This document shows positions 1 to 5,937 of a stretch of DNA of 8,645 nucleotides, piece after piece. The position numbers and the translations under genes were made by a program. The stretch is from Abditibacteriota bacterium. GTDB lineage: Bacteria; Armatimonadota; UBA5829. Every line of letters begins with the position of its first letter. The stretch's first letter is position 1. The notes under the pieces were generated by a model. That model was given only the letters and a program-made list of their open reading frames with translations, was not told where the DNA came from and ran no database searches. Location: NCBI GenBank assembly GCA_017958015.1, contig JAGDDM010000151.1:1-8645 (forward strand), written 5' to 3'.

Positions 1-6
1 CCGAGT

Positions 7-43
7 AAAAAAAGAACGGTCGTCGCTTGAAGCGGCGGCCGTT
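7..43 (-). terminator. Probable terminator after dinB, possibly bidirectional
   Basis: Arms 15-26 and 32-43 form a 12-bp stem with a TTGAA loop. Read leftward (the dinB direction) the stem has two C-A mismatches and is followed by TC and seven T (7-13). Read rightward those two positions become G-U wobbles and the hairpin is followed by TAATC and six T (48-53). It may therefore also end a rightward gene lying left of the window. The dinB stop codon TAA (42-44) lies in the stem. Confidence 0.6.
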
Positions 44-1187
44 AATCTTTTTTGATGGACCTCGCCCGGGTCATGATGTGTCCGAAGCGGGAGTTTATCA
101 GGTCCATGGTCTCGTTGATTTTTTCTTTTTTGTTGTCGAAGAGGTTCATGGGAGCGCCGGTTGTGAGGCCGGAGAGGGCCACGCCCAAAAGGCGCACTTC
201 GGTTTTGTGGCGCATGGAGTCGAAGAGTCCGCAGACGGTTCGGTACACCGTCAGGTCGTCGTTCACGCTGTCCGGCAGTGTTTTGTTTTTGGAGACGTAT
301 TTCAGGTCGGCGTAGCGGATGATAATGCCTACGGTTCTGGAGGAGAAGCCGTAGCTCCGCATGCGGGCGCAGGTCTTTTCCGAAAGGCGCATGAGCTCGG
401 CGCGGATGACGTTCGGGTCGCTCGTGTCGGTCATCATGGTGTGGCAGTGGCTGAAGGACTTCACTTCCTCCGCCTTGTAGTATGGCACCACCGGGTTCTC
501 GAATCGGCCCGCGCCCATAAGCTTCAGGTTCCTGCCGTTGACGCCGAACTCCCGCACCAGAAGCTCCAGGGGAGCCTCTCCCAGCTGTTTCGCGGTGGTG
601 ATGGCCGTATCCGCCAGCCGCTTCGTTATCTGCGCTCCGATGCCGCTGAGCTCCCGCACCGGCAGATCCTTCAGAATGTCCGCCACGTCCTCCGGCTTTA
701 TCTCGAATATGCCGTCGGGCTTGCGCTTTTCCGAGGCCAGCTTGGCCAGGGTTTTGTTGGGAGCTATGCCCACGGAACAGGTGAGCGCCGTCTCCTCAAA
801 GACGCGCCGCTTTATTTCCGCTCCCATTTCGAGGGCTGAGGGAAAGCGGTCCAAGGTGGCGGTGATGTCCAGAAAGCACTCGTCCACGGAGACGCGCTCC
901 ACCATGTCCGTGAAGCCGGTGAATATGTCGAAGATTTCGTCGGAAACCGCCTTGTATTTCGCCATATTGCCGTTTACGATAATGAGGTCGGGGCAGAGGC
1001 TCTTTGCCCGCGCTATGGGCATGGCGCTGTGTACTCCGTACTTTCGGGCCTCGTAGCTGGCGGCGGAGACAACGGAGCGCTCTCTGTCGGCGCCCACAAC
1101 AACGGGCTTGCCTTTAAGGCTCGGATTGTCTCTTATCTCGACGCCGGCGAAAAAGGCGTCCATGTCGGCCAAAATAATCGTGCTCAT
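42..1187 (-). CDS. dinB: DNA polymerase IV (Y-family translesion polymerase)
   Basis: This is a 381-residue Y-family polymerase, the enzyme that extends primers across damaged or mismatched templates with low fidelity. The N-terminus carries the catalytic ADMDAFFA motif with D8 and the steric-gate F13. The second acidic motif, SVDECFLDIT, supplies D102 and E103. The fingers/palm segment (SVGIAPNKTLAKLASEKRKPDG) and the thumb helix-hairpin-helix (ELSGIGAQITKRL, about 179-191) are in family order, followed by a little-finger domain. A likely beta-clamp peptide, PMNLF, sits near residue 347. About 30 residues follow it (ending in SRFGHIMTRARSIKKD), as in many Gram-positive-type DinB proteins. 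Length is normal. The start is fixed because the next Met is inside the catalytic motif. There is no Shine-Dalgarno sequence upstream, and the preceding gene's terminator lies only about 25 bases away. Function is confident; regulation is unknown and no LexA-like box was recognised. Confidence 0.96.
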   Translation of the reverse strand: MSTIILADMDAFFAGVEIRDNPSLKGKPVVVGADRERSVVSAASYEARKYGVHSAMPIARAKSLCPDLIIVNGNMAKYKAVSDEIFDIFTGFTDMVERVSVDECFLDITATLDRFPSALEMGAEIKRRVFEETALTCSVGIAPNKTLAKLASEKRKPDGIFEIKPEDVADILKDLPVRELSGIGAQITKRLADTAITTAKQLGEAPLELLVREFGVNGRNLKLMGAGRFENPVVPYYKAEEVKSFSHCHTMMTDTSDPNVIRAELMRLSEKTCARMRSYGFSSRTVGIIIRYADLKYVSKNKTLPDSVNDDLTVYRTVCGLFDSMRHKTEVRLLGVALSGLTTGAPMNLFDNKKEKINETMDLINSRFGHIMTRARSIKKD

Positions 1188-1213
1188 ATGGGAAATAATG
1201 TGGGTTAAAACCG

Positions 1214-1240
1214 AAAAAAGGGCTGTTTCGCAGCCCTTTT
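1214..1240 (-). terminator. Intrinsic terminator of the response regulator gene
   Basis: A perfect 10-bp stem (1216-1225 with 1231-1240) has a 5-base loop and contains GGGCTG/CAGCCC. In the leftward transcript it is followed by an unbroken run of six T (1214-1219). It lies 17 bases past the regulator stop codon and ends 27 bases before the dinB start, so dinB should be a separate unit or depend on readthrough. Confidence 0.85.
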
Positions 1241-1256
1241 CGTTCTTTCTTTTATA

Positions 1257-1961
1257 TTATTCGTTTACGTCGAACTTGTATCCCACGCCCCAGATTGTCG
1301 CGATTCTGCCGGAGCTGCCGGGGATTTCTATTTTTCGGCGGAGGCGTTTGATATGCTGATCCACGGTGCGCTCATCGCCGTAGTAGTTTTTGTATGACCA
1401 GGCCGCTTCCAAAAGTTCGGTTCTGGTGAAGACCTTGTCTTTGTTGCCCGCCAGGGCCCAGAGGAGCTCAAACTCCTTGGGAGTGAGAGAAATCTTTTCC
1501 TCGGCGATTGTGACCGTTCTGGAGATTCTGTTGACGATCATGCCGCCGATGGTGATAACGTCGCCGGAGATATTTACGCCGGAGGATGAGAGTCGGCGGG
1601 TGATGGCCCGGATTCTCGCCGCGATTTCTCTTTCGGAGCAGGGCTTTATCACATAATCATCCGCCGCCAGCTCAAGGGCGATAATCTTCTCTATCTCGTC
1701 GTCTTTCTCGGTGAGAATCATGAGAGGGGCGGAGGTGACGGTTCTTATGTTTTTGTAAAACTCGGTGGAAGTCTCGTCGGAGAACGACGGATCCAAAATG
1801 ATAAAGGCCGTCTTGTCGGATTTCGCAATTTTTTGGAACTCCCTGACATCACTTATTTTCTTTACGGCGAAGCCGTTCTTTTCCAAGTAATTTTCGAGTG
1901 ATTTCGCGTATTCACGATCGGAATCCGCGATAAGTATCGTCTTTTCTTCTTTTTGTGTCAT
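1257..1961 (-). CDS. OmpR/PhoB-family response regulator, no adjacent kinase
   Basis: The protein has 234 residues. It is a cytoplasmic DNA-binding regulator with an N-terminal receiver domain (about 8-122) and a C-terminal winged helix (about 137-231). The receiver has the phospho-acceptor D57 (FIILD), the switch Thr T84 (MILTEKD) and the conserved Lys K106 (DDYVIKP). The acidic pocket reads D13-S14-D15 where most relatives have adjacent acidic residues, and D57 is followed by PSFSD instead of the usual hydrophobic-Met-Pro. The winged helix is canonical: ISLTPKEFELLWAL, then TVDQHIKRLRRKIE as recognition helix, then IATIWGVGYKF. A Shine-Dalgarno GAGGT lies 10 bases before the ATG, and a consensus promoter lies just upstream. 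No histidine kinase is next to it, so partner and regulon are unknown. Phosphorylation may work poorly or differently given the altered pocket. Confidence 0.93.
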   Translation of the reverse strand: MTQKEEKTILIADSDREYAKSLENYLEKNGFAVKKISDVREFQKIAKSDKTAFIILDPSFSDETSTEFYKNIRTVTSAPLMILTEKDDEIEKIIALELAADDYVIKPCSEREIAARIRAITRRLSSSGVNISGDVITIGGMIVNRISRTVTIAEEKISLTPKEFELLWALAGNKDKVFTRTELLEAAWSYKNYYGDERTVDQHIKRLRRKIEIPGSSGRIATIWGVGYKFDVNE

Positions 1962-1993
1962 TTAAAATGGACCTCATTAAAAAATACAATTAC

Positions 1994-2023
1994 ATTATAC
2001 TATCTTTGCCGTTAATTTGTCAA
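1994..2023 (-). promoter_or_regulatory. Sigma70-type promoter of the response regulator gene
   Basis: On the minus strand there is a perfect -35 TTGACA (2018-2023), an 18-base spacer and a perfect -10 TATAAT (1994-1999). Transcription should start near 1987, giving a leader of about 25 bases that carries the GAGGT ribosome-binding site. Confidence 0.88.
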
Positions 2024-2046
2024 TAGCCAAATGAGGAATAACACAT

Positions 2047-2079
2047 AAAAAAACGGACATTCACGGGAATGTCCGTTTT
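2047..2079 (-). terminator. Intrinsic terminator of the stalk-domain protein gene
   Basis: A perfect 13-bp stem (2050-2062 with 2067-2079) has a 4-base loop. Seven T (2047-2053) run from the stem base in the leftward transcript. It begins 13 bases after the stop codon of the gene at 2092-4113 and lies just upstream of the regulator promoter, insulating the two genes. Confidence 0.92.
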
Positions 2080-2091
2080 GTTTGATTGATA

Positions 2092-4113
2092 TTACTTGGA
2101 TGCCAATTTTTGGGCGGAGAGGAAGGCCAGAGCCAAGTCGTAGGTGTCGCTATCGATAACGGTTCTGCCGTTTACGATGTAGGGAGCGGAGGAGAGCTTC
2201 ATCTCCTTGCCGTTCACCTTGGCGGTGGCGCTGCCGATGACCATTTCCATCTTCATGGAGTCGGTGATAACCGTAACGGTCTTGGTGTCGTTGTCCCAGA
2301 GGAGAACGCCGCCCATGTCCTCGAAGAATCCTCTGGCTCTTATCTTCTTGGAAGTAACGGCCTTGGATTTCTTGATGATTGCTTTGGTTGACTTCTGAGT
2401 AAGGGGCAGAGTGGAGTAGGAAGACTGACCCTGAGGAGTGTTGTCCTTGACGGTGGGAGCCATGGCAATCTTAACGGGGCTGGCGGCCTCGGCGGGCTTC
2501 ACTTCTTCCGGCTCGACGGCGCTGAGGCTGTCGTTCACCGGAACCTCGACGGACTCGGTGTGTCTCAACTCGCCGGTGAGGTCGGCTTTGGCGATGAGCA
2601 CCGGCTTTTCGATGTTTATGGGTTCGGAAGGAACGGAGGATGCGGCGCCGGAAGCGGCGAGTTCGCTCTCGTTCATTCTGATAAGGGCCTGAGTGGCGGC
2701 GCTGATGTCGGAGACGGAGGATACGCTCACCGGCAGGGAAGGCTCGGCGGGAGCGGATACACCGGCGGCGGCGAAGTCGGAGCTGCCGGTTCTGACGTTT
2801 CCGACAAGGGCGTTGGTTACGCCGGAGGCGGAGGAAATACTCACGGGCATGGCGGGCTCGGCGGCGGTGAGGCCGGAGGATGCCATGCCGGAATTGCCGG
2901 TTCTTATGTTGCCCCGCAGGGAGCTTGCCACGCCGTTTGCGGATGATACGTTTACGGGCATGGAGGGTTCGGCGGCCCGGGAAGCGGATTCGCCGAAGGT
3001 TTGGGAGCCCCGCACGACCGGAACGGTTACCGCGGAGGGTACACCGGACACACCGGCGATGCCGGGACTAACCGGAAGGGCGGCGGCGGGACCGGAGACG
3101 GCTCCGCTGTTCTCGGAGCCTCTGATTACGCCCGCGGGAGCGGATGTTGCCGGAGAAGATACGCCGGTCATGTTGGGCGCGGCGATGGGAGCGGATACGG
3201 CGGTCATGGGCGTTCCGGCGGTCTCGGAAGTCCGCAGGGAGGCCGCGGGAGCGATGGAAGAAGGCACGTTCACCGCGGGTTGAGATGTTCGGGCCGCGGT
3301 GAGCTGGGCGGGAGTCTTGGGAATGGGAATGGTGGCTACCCGATCCTGCTTGCCGGAGAGGGCGTCCCGCAGAGCCGACTTGGTTTCCTTGTTGGTCACG
3401 CTCATTGTGGTGACCGTGGGTTCGGTGAGACCGTTTTTGAAAGTGACTCCCAGGGACACGGTGTCGCTCATGTTGCCGGAATTGTCGTAGGCGTATGTGC
3501 TGATGTTGTGGGATCCGTCTTTGTATGTGGTGGTATCCAGGGCGTAGTTGTAGGGCGGCACGTTCTTAAGGAGCTTAAGGGTGTCGTCAACAAGGAGACT
3601 CACAAGGGGCGGCTCGCCGCTGTCGTCGTTTGCGGCAAGCTCAATCTTTTTGGTTCCGCTCAAAATCTCGCCGGCTTTCAGGTTTTTGAAAGCCACAACC
3701 GGGGCCTTGGTATCGACGCCGTCCCGGGCGGGGACGATGTCGCCCACGTTGCCGATGCCGGAAACTTCGGAAATGAGCTTGGAGCCTGCGAACACCTTAA
3801 CAACCAGGTTGTGGGCGCCTTTGCCCGCCTTGGAAGTGTTCCAGAGGAAGGAGGTGACGCCGTGGGAGGCGGCGTTGTTCAAAGTCCGCCGCAGAGCGAA
3901 CTCGCCGTCCACCCAAAGCTCAAGCTTGGTGACTTTGACCTTCTCATCGCCGGTGTTGAAGCCCACGGAAACTTCCATGCTTCCGCCGGTGGCCACGGTG
4001 CTCTCGGCGGGAGCGAGAAGCCGCACGCTGGCCGCCGCCGACAGGACGGAGGAACAGGTGCTCAGGAACATGGTTCCCGCCAAAACGTAACTTGTGAATC
4101 TTCGTATAGTCAT
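2092..4113 (-). CDS. Secreted Ig-like protein with C-terminal stalk (copper amine oxidase N-like) domain
   Basis: The protein has 673 residues and is exported. The N-terminus is a signal peptide (MTIRR, hydrophobic stretch 9-24, small residues ending SAAA near 28). C20 is preceded by LST, which is a poor lipobox, so signal peptidase I processing is more likely. Two beta-rich Ig-like domains follow: about 29-109 (VTKLELWVDGE, then GAHNLVVKVFAG) and about 137-226 (LVDDTLKLLKNVPPYNY, then DGSHNISTYAYDNSGN). They look like the bacterial Ig families found in surface and carbohydrate-binding proteins. A Pro/Ala/Ser/Val-rich linker spans about 230-585 and contains a degenerate repeat of about 37 residues. 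The C-terminal 591-669 (FFEDMGGVLLWDNDTKTVTVI, then AKVNGKEMKL and PYIVNGRTVIDS) matches the copper-amine-oxidase-N1-like stalk domain; its usual opening strand is missing or degraded. It has its own promoter and terminator. A role at the cell surface or in the envelope is inferred; the ligand is unknown. Confidence 0.88.
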   Translation of the reverse strand: MTIRRFTSYVLAGTMFLSTCSSVLSAAASVRLLAPAESTVATGGSMEVSVGFNTGDEKVKVTKLELWVDGEFALRRTLNNAASHGVTSFLWNTSKAGKGAHNLVVKVFAGSKLISEVSGIGNVGDIVPARDGVDTKAPVVAFKNLKAGEILSGTKKIELAANDDSGEPPLVSLLVDDTLKLLKNVPPYNYALDTTTYKDGSHNISTYAYDNSGNMSDTVSLGVTFKNGLTEPTVTTMSVTNKETKSALRDALSGKQDRVATIPIPKTPAQLTAARTSQPAVNVPSSIAPAASLRTSETAGTPMTAVSAPIAAPNMTGVSSPATSAPAGVIRGSENSGAVSGPAAALPVSPGIAGVSGVPSAVTVPVVRGSQTFGESASRAAEPSMPVNVSSANGVASSLRGNIRTGNSGMASSGLTAAEPAMPVSISSASGVTNALVGNVRTGSSDFAAAGVSAPAEPSLPVSVSSVSDISAATQALIRMNESELAASGAASSVPSEPINIEKPVLIAKADLTGELRHTESVEVPVNDSLSAVEPEEVKPAEAASPVKIAMAPTVKDNTPQGQSSYSTLPLTQKSTKAIIKKSKAVTSKKIRARGFFEDMGGVLLWDNDTKTVTVITDSMKMEMVIGSATAKVNGKEMKLSSAPYIVNGRTVIDSDTYDLALAFLSAQKLASK
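2614..3012 (-). repeat. In-gene repeats of about 37 residues in the stalk-protein linker
   Basis: Within the linker the cores AAEPSMPVNVSSANGV (residues 380-395), AAEPAMPVSISSASGV (417-432) and PAEPSLPVSVSSVSDI (455-470) recur at spacings of 37 and 38 residues. A weaker fourth copy starts SEPINIEKP near 496. Each core is preceded by an RG/NxRTG-like segment (RGSQTFGES, RGNIRTGNS, VGNVRTGSS). The sequence suggests past tandem duplication of a flexible spacer unit. Confidence 0.75.
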
Positions 4114-4150
4114 AACAGTGCCCCGTTAAAATACAAATTTATACACATTT

Positions 4151-4179
4151 ATTGTAGCACATAAGGGGAAGATAGTCAA
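4151..4179 (-). promoter_or_regulatory. Sigma70-type promoter of the stalk-domain protein gene
   Basis: On the minus strand the -35 TTGACT (4174-4179) and -10 TACAAT (4151-4156) each match consensus at 5 of 6 positions, with a 17-base spacer. The predicted start near 4144 gives a leader of about 30 bases. The ribosome-binding site is weak: GGGG about 7 bases before the ATG. Confidence 0.8.
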
Positions 4180-4194
4180 GCGGATTTAAAGGGA

Positions 4195-4275
4195 TTAGGG
4201 GTTAGGTTTTAGGGGTTAGCGGCGGAAATCGCGAAGCGGGCATCCCGATTGTGATGTTGAAGGGAATAGGGAATA
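4195..4275. repeat. G-rich heptamer repeats in the intergenic gap
   Basis: Four consecutive 7-nt units read TTAGGGG, TTAGGTT, TTAGGGG and TTAGCGG (4195-4222). After a short hairpin-forming stretch (CGGG, CAT, CCCG at 4237-4247, flanked by AATCG/CGATT), two exact GGGAATA units follow (4262-4275). The word TAGCGGCGG closes each array (4217-4225 and 4274-4282). No coding sense was found here. Confidence 0.7.
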
Positions 4276-4278
4276 GCG

Positions 4279-4358
4279 GCGGTGTCGGCTCCGCCGACGA
4301 TTATATAACTCACATCGCAATGTCGGTTTTATAATCCGTCGCCGTTAGGCGACACCGC
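4279..4358. repeat. Imperfect inverted-repeat (MITE/REP-like) element
   Basis: The left end 4279-4305 and the reverse complement of 4330-4358 align over nearly their whole length. They share GCGGTGTCG at the tip and ATTATA inside, with a few substitutions and gaps between. Each arm is itself a hairpin: GTCGGC/GCCGAC around TCC (4284-4298), and GTCGCC/GGCGAC around GTTA (4338-4353). The element is too short to encode anything. Part of the left arm recurs at 5886-5904, which supports a dispersed repeat family. Whether it was ever mobile is unknown. Confidence 0.6.
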
Positions 4359-4360
4359 AA

Positions 4361-4388
4361 TTATTCATTATTCACTATTCACCATTCA
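4361..4388. repeat. Heptamer array right of the inverted-repeat element
   Basis: Four consecutive 7-nt units read TTATTCA, TTATTCA, CTATTCA and CCATTCA. On the other strand they read TGAAT followed by two purines, resembling the GGGAATA units on the left side of the element. The heptamer flanks are thus roughly inverted around the central element. Confidence 0.7.
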
Positions 4389-4390
4389 TT

Positions 4391-4441
4391 CGACACAAAA
4401 AATCGGCTCCCTTTCGGGAGCCTAAAGATTTTTTTGTGTCG
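4391..4441 (-). terminator. Intrinsic terminator of gdh with extended outer stem
   Basis: The inner stem GGCTCCC/GGGAGCC (4405-4411 with 4416-4422) has a 4-base loop. In the leftward transcript it is followed by GA and six T (4397-4402). A second inverted repeat (4391-4404 with 4427-4441, CGACAC/GTGTCG at the ends) wraps around it, with one extra T and an unpaired TAAA. It begins directly after the gdh stop codon. It would also work weakly in the rightward direction. Confidence 0.9.
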
Positions 4442-4442
4442 A

Positions 4443-5693
4443 TCAGACCCAGCCGCGCCATTTCATGGCTTCGCCGACTCTGTTGACGGAAACGAGGTAG
4501 GCCGCTGTGCGGTTGTCCACGTTGTACTTTTCTCTCATGGCGACTACGTCCCAAAAAGCCTTGGAAATCTTGGTATCCAGCTTCTCGTGGACTTCGTCTT
4601 CTTCCCAGTAGTAACCGTAGTTGTTCTGTACCCACTCGAAGTAGGAAACGGTTACGCCGCCGGCGTTGGCGAGGAAGTCCGGAAGAACGAAAACGCCGTT
4701 CTTGTGGAGAATCTCGTCCGCTTCGGGGGTGGTGGGGCCGTTGGCCAGTTCGCAAACGATGGAGGCCTTAACCTTGTCGGCGTTGTCCTTGGTGAGCACG
4801 CCCTCGAGAGCGGCGGGAACGAGGATGTCAACGTCCAGCTCAAGGAGTTCCTCATTGGTGATGGCCTTGGCGCCGGGGAATCCGACAACGGTCTTGTTGC
4901 TGAGCTTGTACTCGGACAGAGCCTTGGCGTCCATGCCGTCGGGGTTGTAAACACCGCCCTTGGTGTCGGAAGCGGCAACGACCTTGCAGCCGAGGATGCT
5001 CTCGAAGAGGGTGGCGGCGAAGGAACCGGCGTTGCCGAAGCCCTGGATGGCTACGGAGGCGCCCTTGAGGTCCTTCTTCAGGTACTTGGCGGCCTGGCGG
5101 GTCACGTAGACGCCGCCGCGGGCGGTAGCGTCGCCTCTGCCGGCGGAACCGCCGAGGGCGATGGGCTTACCGGTAATGATGCCGGGGGAGTAGTGGCCGG
5201 CGAGCTTGCTGTACTCGTCCATCATCCAGGACATGTGCTGGCCGTTGGTGTAGACGTCCGGCGCGGGAACGTCGATCTCGGGAGCGATGAAGCGTCCTAC
5301 TCTGTCGATGTAGGCGCGGCAAAGTCTCTCCTGCTCGCCCAGGGACATTTCCTTGGGGTTGCAGATGATGCCGCCCTTACCGCCGCCGAGGGGGATGTCG
5401 ACGACGGCTGTCTTCCAAGTCATCCAAGCGGCGAGAGCCTTGACGGTGTCAACGGTCTCTTCCGGATGGAAGCGGATGCCGCCCTTTGCGGGGCCGCGAG
5501 CGTCGTTGTACTGTACGCGGAATCCCTGGAAAACCTTGACGGAACCGTCGTCCATCTTTACGGGGATGGATACGTGAAGTTCGCGGAGGGGCTCCCGAAG
5601 AAGCGCGTGTACTGCGGGGTCGAGATTCAGGATAGCGGCGGCCTTGTCAAGCTGGCGCTGAGCGATCTCGAATGCGTTAAGTTTGTTGCTCAT
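4443..5693 (-). CDS. gdhA: Glutamate dehydrogenase, hexameric Glu/Leu/Phe/Val dehydrogenase family
   Basis: The protein has 416 residues, the normal length for the approximately 420-residue hexameric class. It is a cytoplasmic enzyme that interconverts glutamate and 2-oxoglutarate plus ammonium using NAD(P). The N-terminal substrate domain has K70 (GPAKGGIRFHP), K94 (MTWKTA), catalytic K106 (PLGGGKGGI) and D146 (PAPD). All four are offset by the same 19 residues from the known clostridial enzyme's K89/K113/K125/D165. The Rossmann domain has the nucleotide loop GFGNAG (218-223), D243 after the second strand, and the family signature ANGPTTPEAD. The C-terminal LANAGGVTVSYFEWVQN motif is intact. 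NAD versus NADP preference cannot be settled by eye. The ATG at 5693 is chosen because a GGAG site lies 8 bases upstream; longer in-frame readings run back into the promoter. The gene is monocistronic, with its own promoter and terminator. Confidence 0.95.
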   Translation of the reverse strand: MSNKLNAFEIAQRQLDKAAAILNLDPAVHALLREPLRELHVSIPVKMDDGSVKVFQGFRVQYNDARGPAKGGIRFHPEETVDTVKALAAWMTWKTAVVDIPLGGGKGGIICNPKEMSLGEQERLCRAYIDRVGRFIAPEIDVPAPDVYTNGQHMSWMMDEYSKLAGHYSPGIITGKPIALGGSAGRGDATARGGVYVTRQAAKYLKKDLKGASVAIQGFGNAGSFAATLFESILGCKVVAASDTKGGVYNPDGMDAKALSEYKLSNKTVVGFPGAKAITNEELLELDVDILVPAALEGVLTKDNADKVKASIVCELANGPTTPEADEILHKNGVFVLPDFLANAGGVTVSYFEWVQNNYGYYWEEDEVHEKLDTKISKAFWDVVAMREKYNVDNRTAAYLVSVNRVGEAMKWRGWV

Positions 5694-5705
5694 AAGAGTT
5701 GCTCC

Positions 5706-5726
5706 AAAAAATATAAGATATTTTTT
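5706..5726 (-). other. A/T-only perfect hairpin in the gdh leader
   Basis: Nine-base arms (AAAAAATAT with ATATTTTTT) flank a 3-base loop. In the gdh mRNA this hairpin ends immediately before GGAGC, the ribosome-binding site. It could be an A/U-rich ribosome-standby or stability element, or a DNA operator palindrome. The structure is visible; the role is inference. Confidence 0.5.
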
Positions 5727-5777
5727 CCGCCGAGATTTTCGCCTCTGACGGGGAAGGCAGTAAATTAAACCGTACCG

Positions 5778-5806
5778 ATTATACCGCAAACTTCTTTTTT
5801 TGTCAA
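5778..5806 (-). promoter_or_regulatory. Consensus promoter of gdh
   Basis: On the minus strand there is a perfect TTGACA (5801-5806), a 17-base spacer and a perfect TATAAT (5778-5783). The start near 5771 gives a leader of about 75-80 bases, which ends in an A/T-only hairpin next to the ribosome-binding site. Such a full consensus suggests strong constitutive expression or control by a repressor. Confidence 0.92.
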
Positions 5807-5818
5807 TTCGGCTTTTCG

Positions 5819-5848
5819 TTGACAGTTTCGGCGGTTATCAAATATAAT
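5819..5848 (+). promoter_or_regulatory. Consensus promoter of the zinc-ribbon operon
   Basis: TTGACA (5819-5824), an 18-base spacer and TATAAT (5843-5848) match consensus fully. The start near 5855 gives a leader of about 80 bases containing two adjacent hairpins. Its -35 box is 12 bases from the -35 box of the divergent gdh promoter. Confidence 0.9.
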
Positions 5849-5876
5849 ATATATGTACCCAAAAACAAAGTTTTCG

Positions 5877-5904
5877 GATTCGGAGAATCGTCGGCGGAGC
5901 CGAC
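5877..5904 (+). other. Twin GGA-loop hairpins in the zinc-ribbon operon leader
   Basis: Two hairpins abut: GATTC/GAATC around GGA (5877-5889) and GTCGGC/GCCGAC around GGA (5890-5904). No T-run follows, so this is not an ordinary terminator. The second hairpin belongs to a 19-nt word also present, inverted, in the repeat element at 4284-4302. Confidence 0.6.
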
Positions 5905-5937
5905 TCTTTCGATACCGTCAGGTTTGAGACCGATAAA

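Noticed and set aside
4042..4113. Lipoprotein signal with C20 in the stalk protein
   Set aside because: The residue before C20 is Thr within LST-C, which does not fit the usual lipobox. A standard signal peptidase I site near SAAA explains the sequence better.
3001..4164. Rightward open frame (387 codons) opposite the stalk protein
   Set aside because: The translation is Gly/Arg/His-rich with no recognisable motif. The minus strand has a promoter, signal peptide, domains and terminator for a real gene.
4191..4222. Telomere-like array
   Set aside because: The TTAGGGG units resemble telomeric repeats, but there are only four imperfect units in the middle of a bacterial gene region, so a linear chromosome end is not supported.
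4434..5768. Long rightward open frame (444 codons) opposite gdh
   Set aside because: It is a mirror of the strongly recognisable gdh gene, caused by GC-rich third positions. Its translation is low-complexity Gly/Val/Ala/Asp, with no domain and no ribosome-binding site.
5694..5789. Extended N-terminus of glutamate dehydrogenase starting at 5789
   Set aside because: That ATG lies inside the spacer of the gdh promoter, the extra 32 residues are unlike the family, and a good GGAG site precedes the ATG at 5693.
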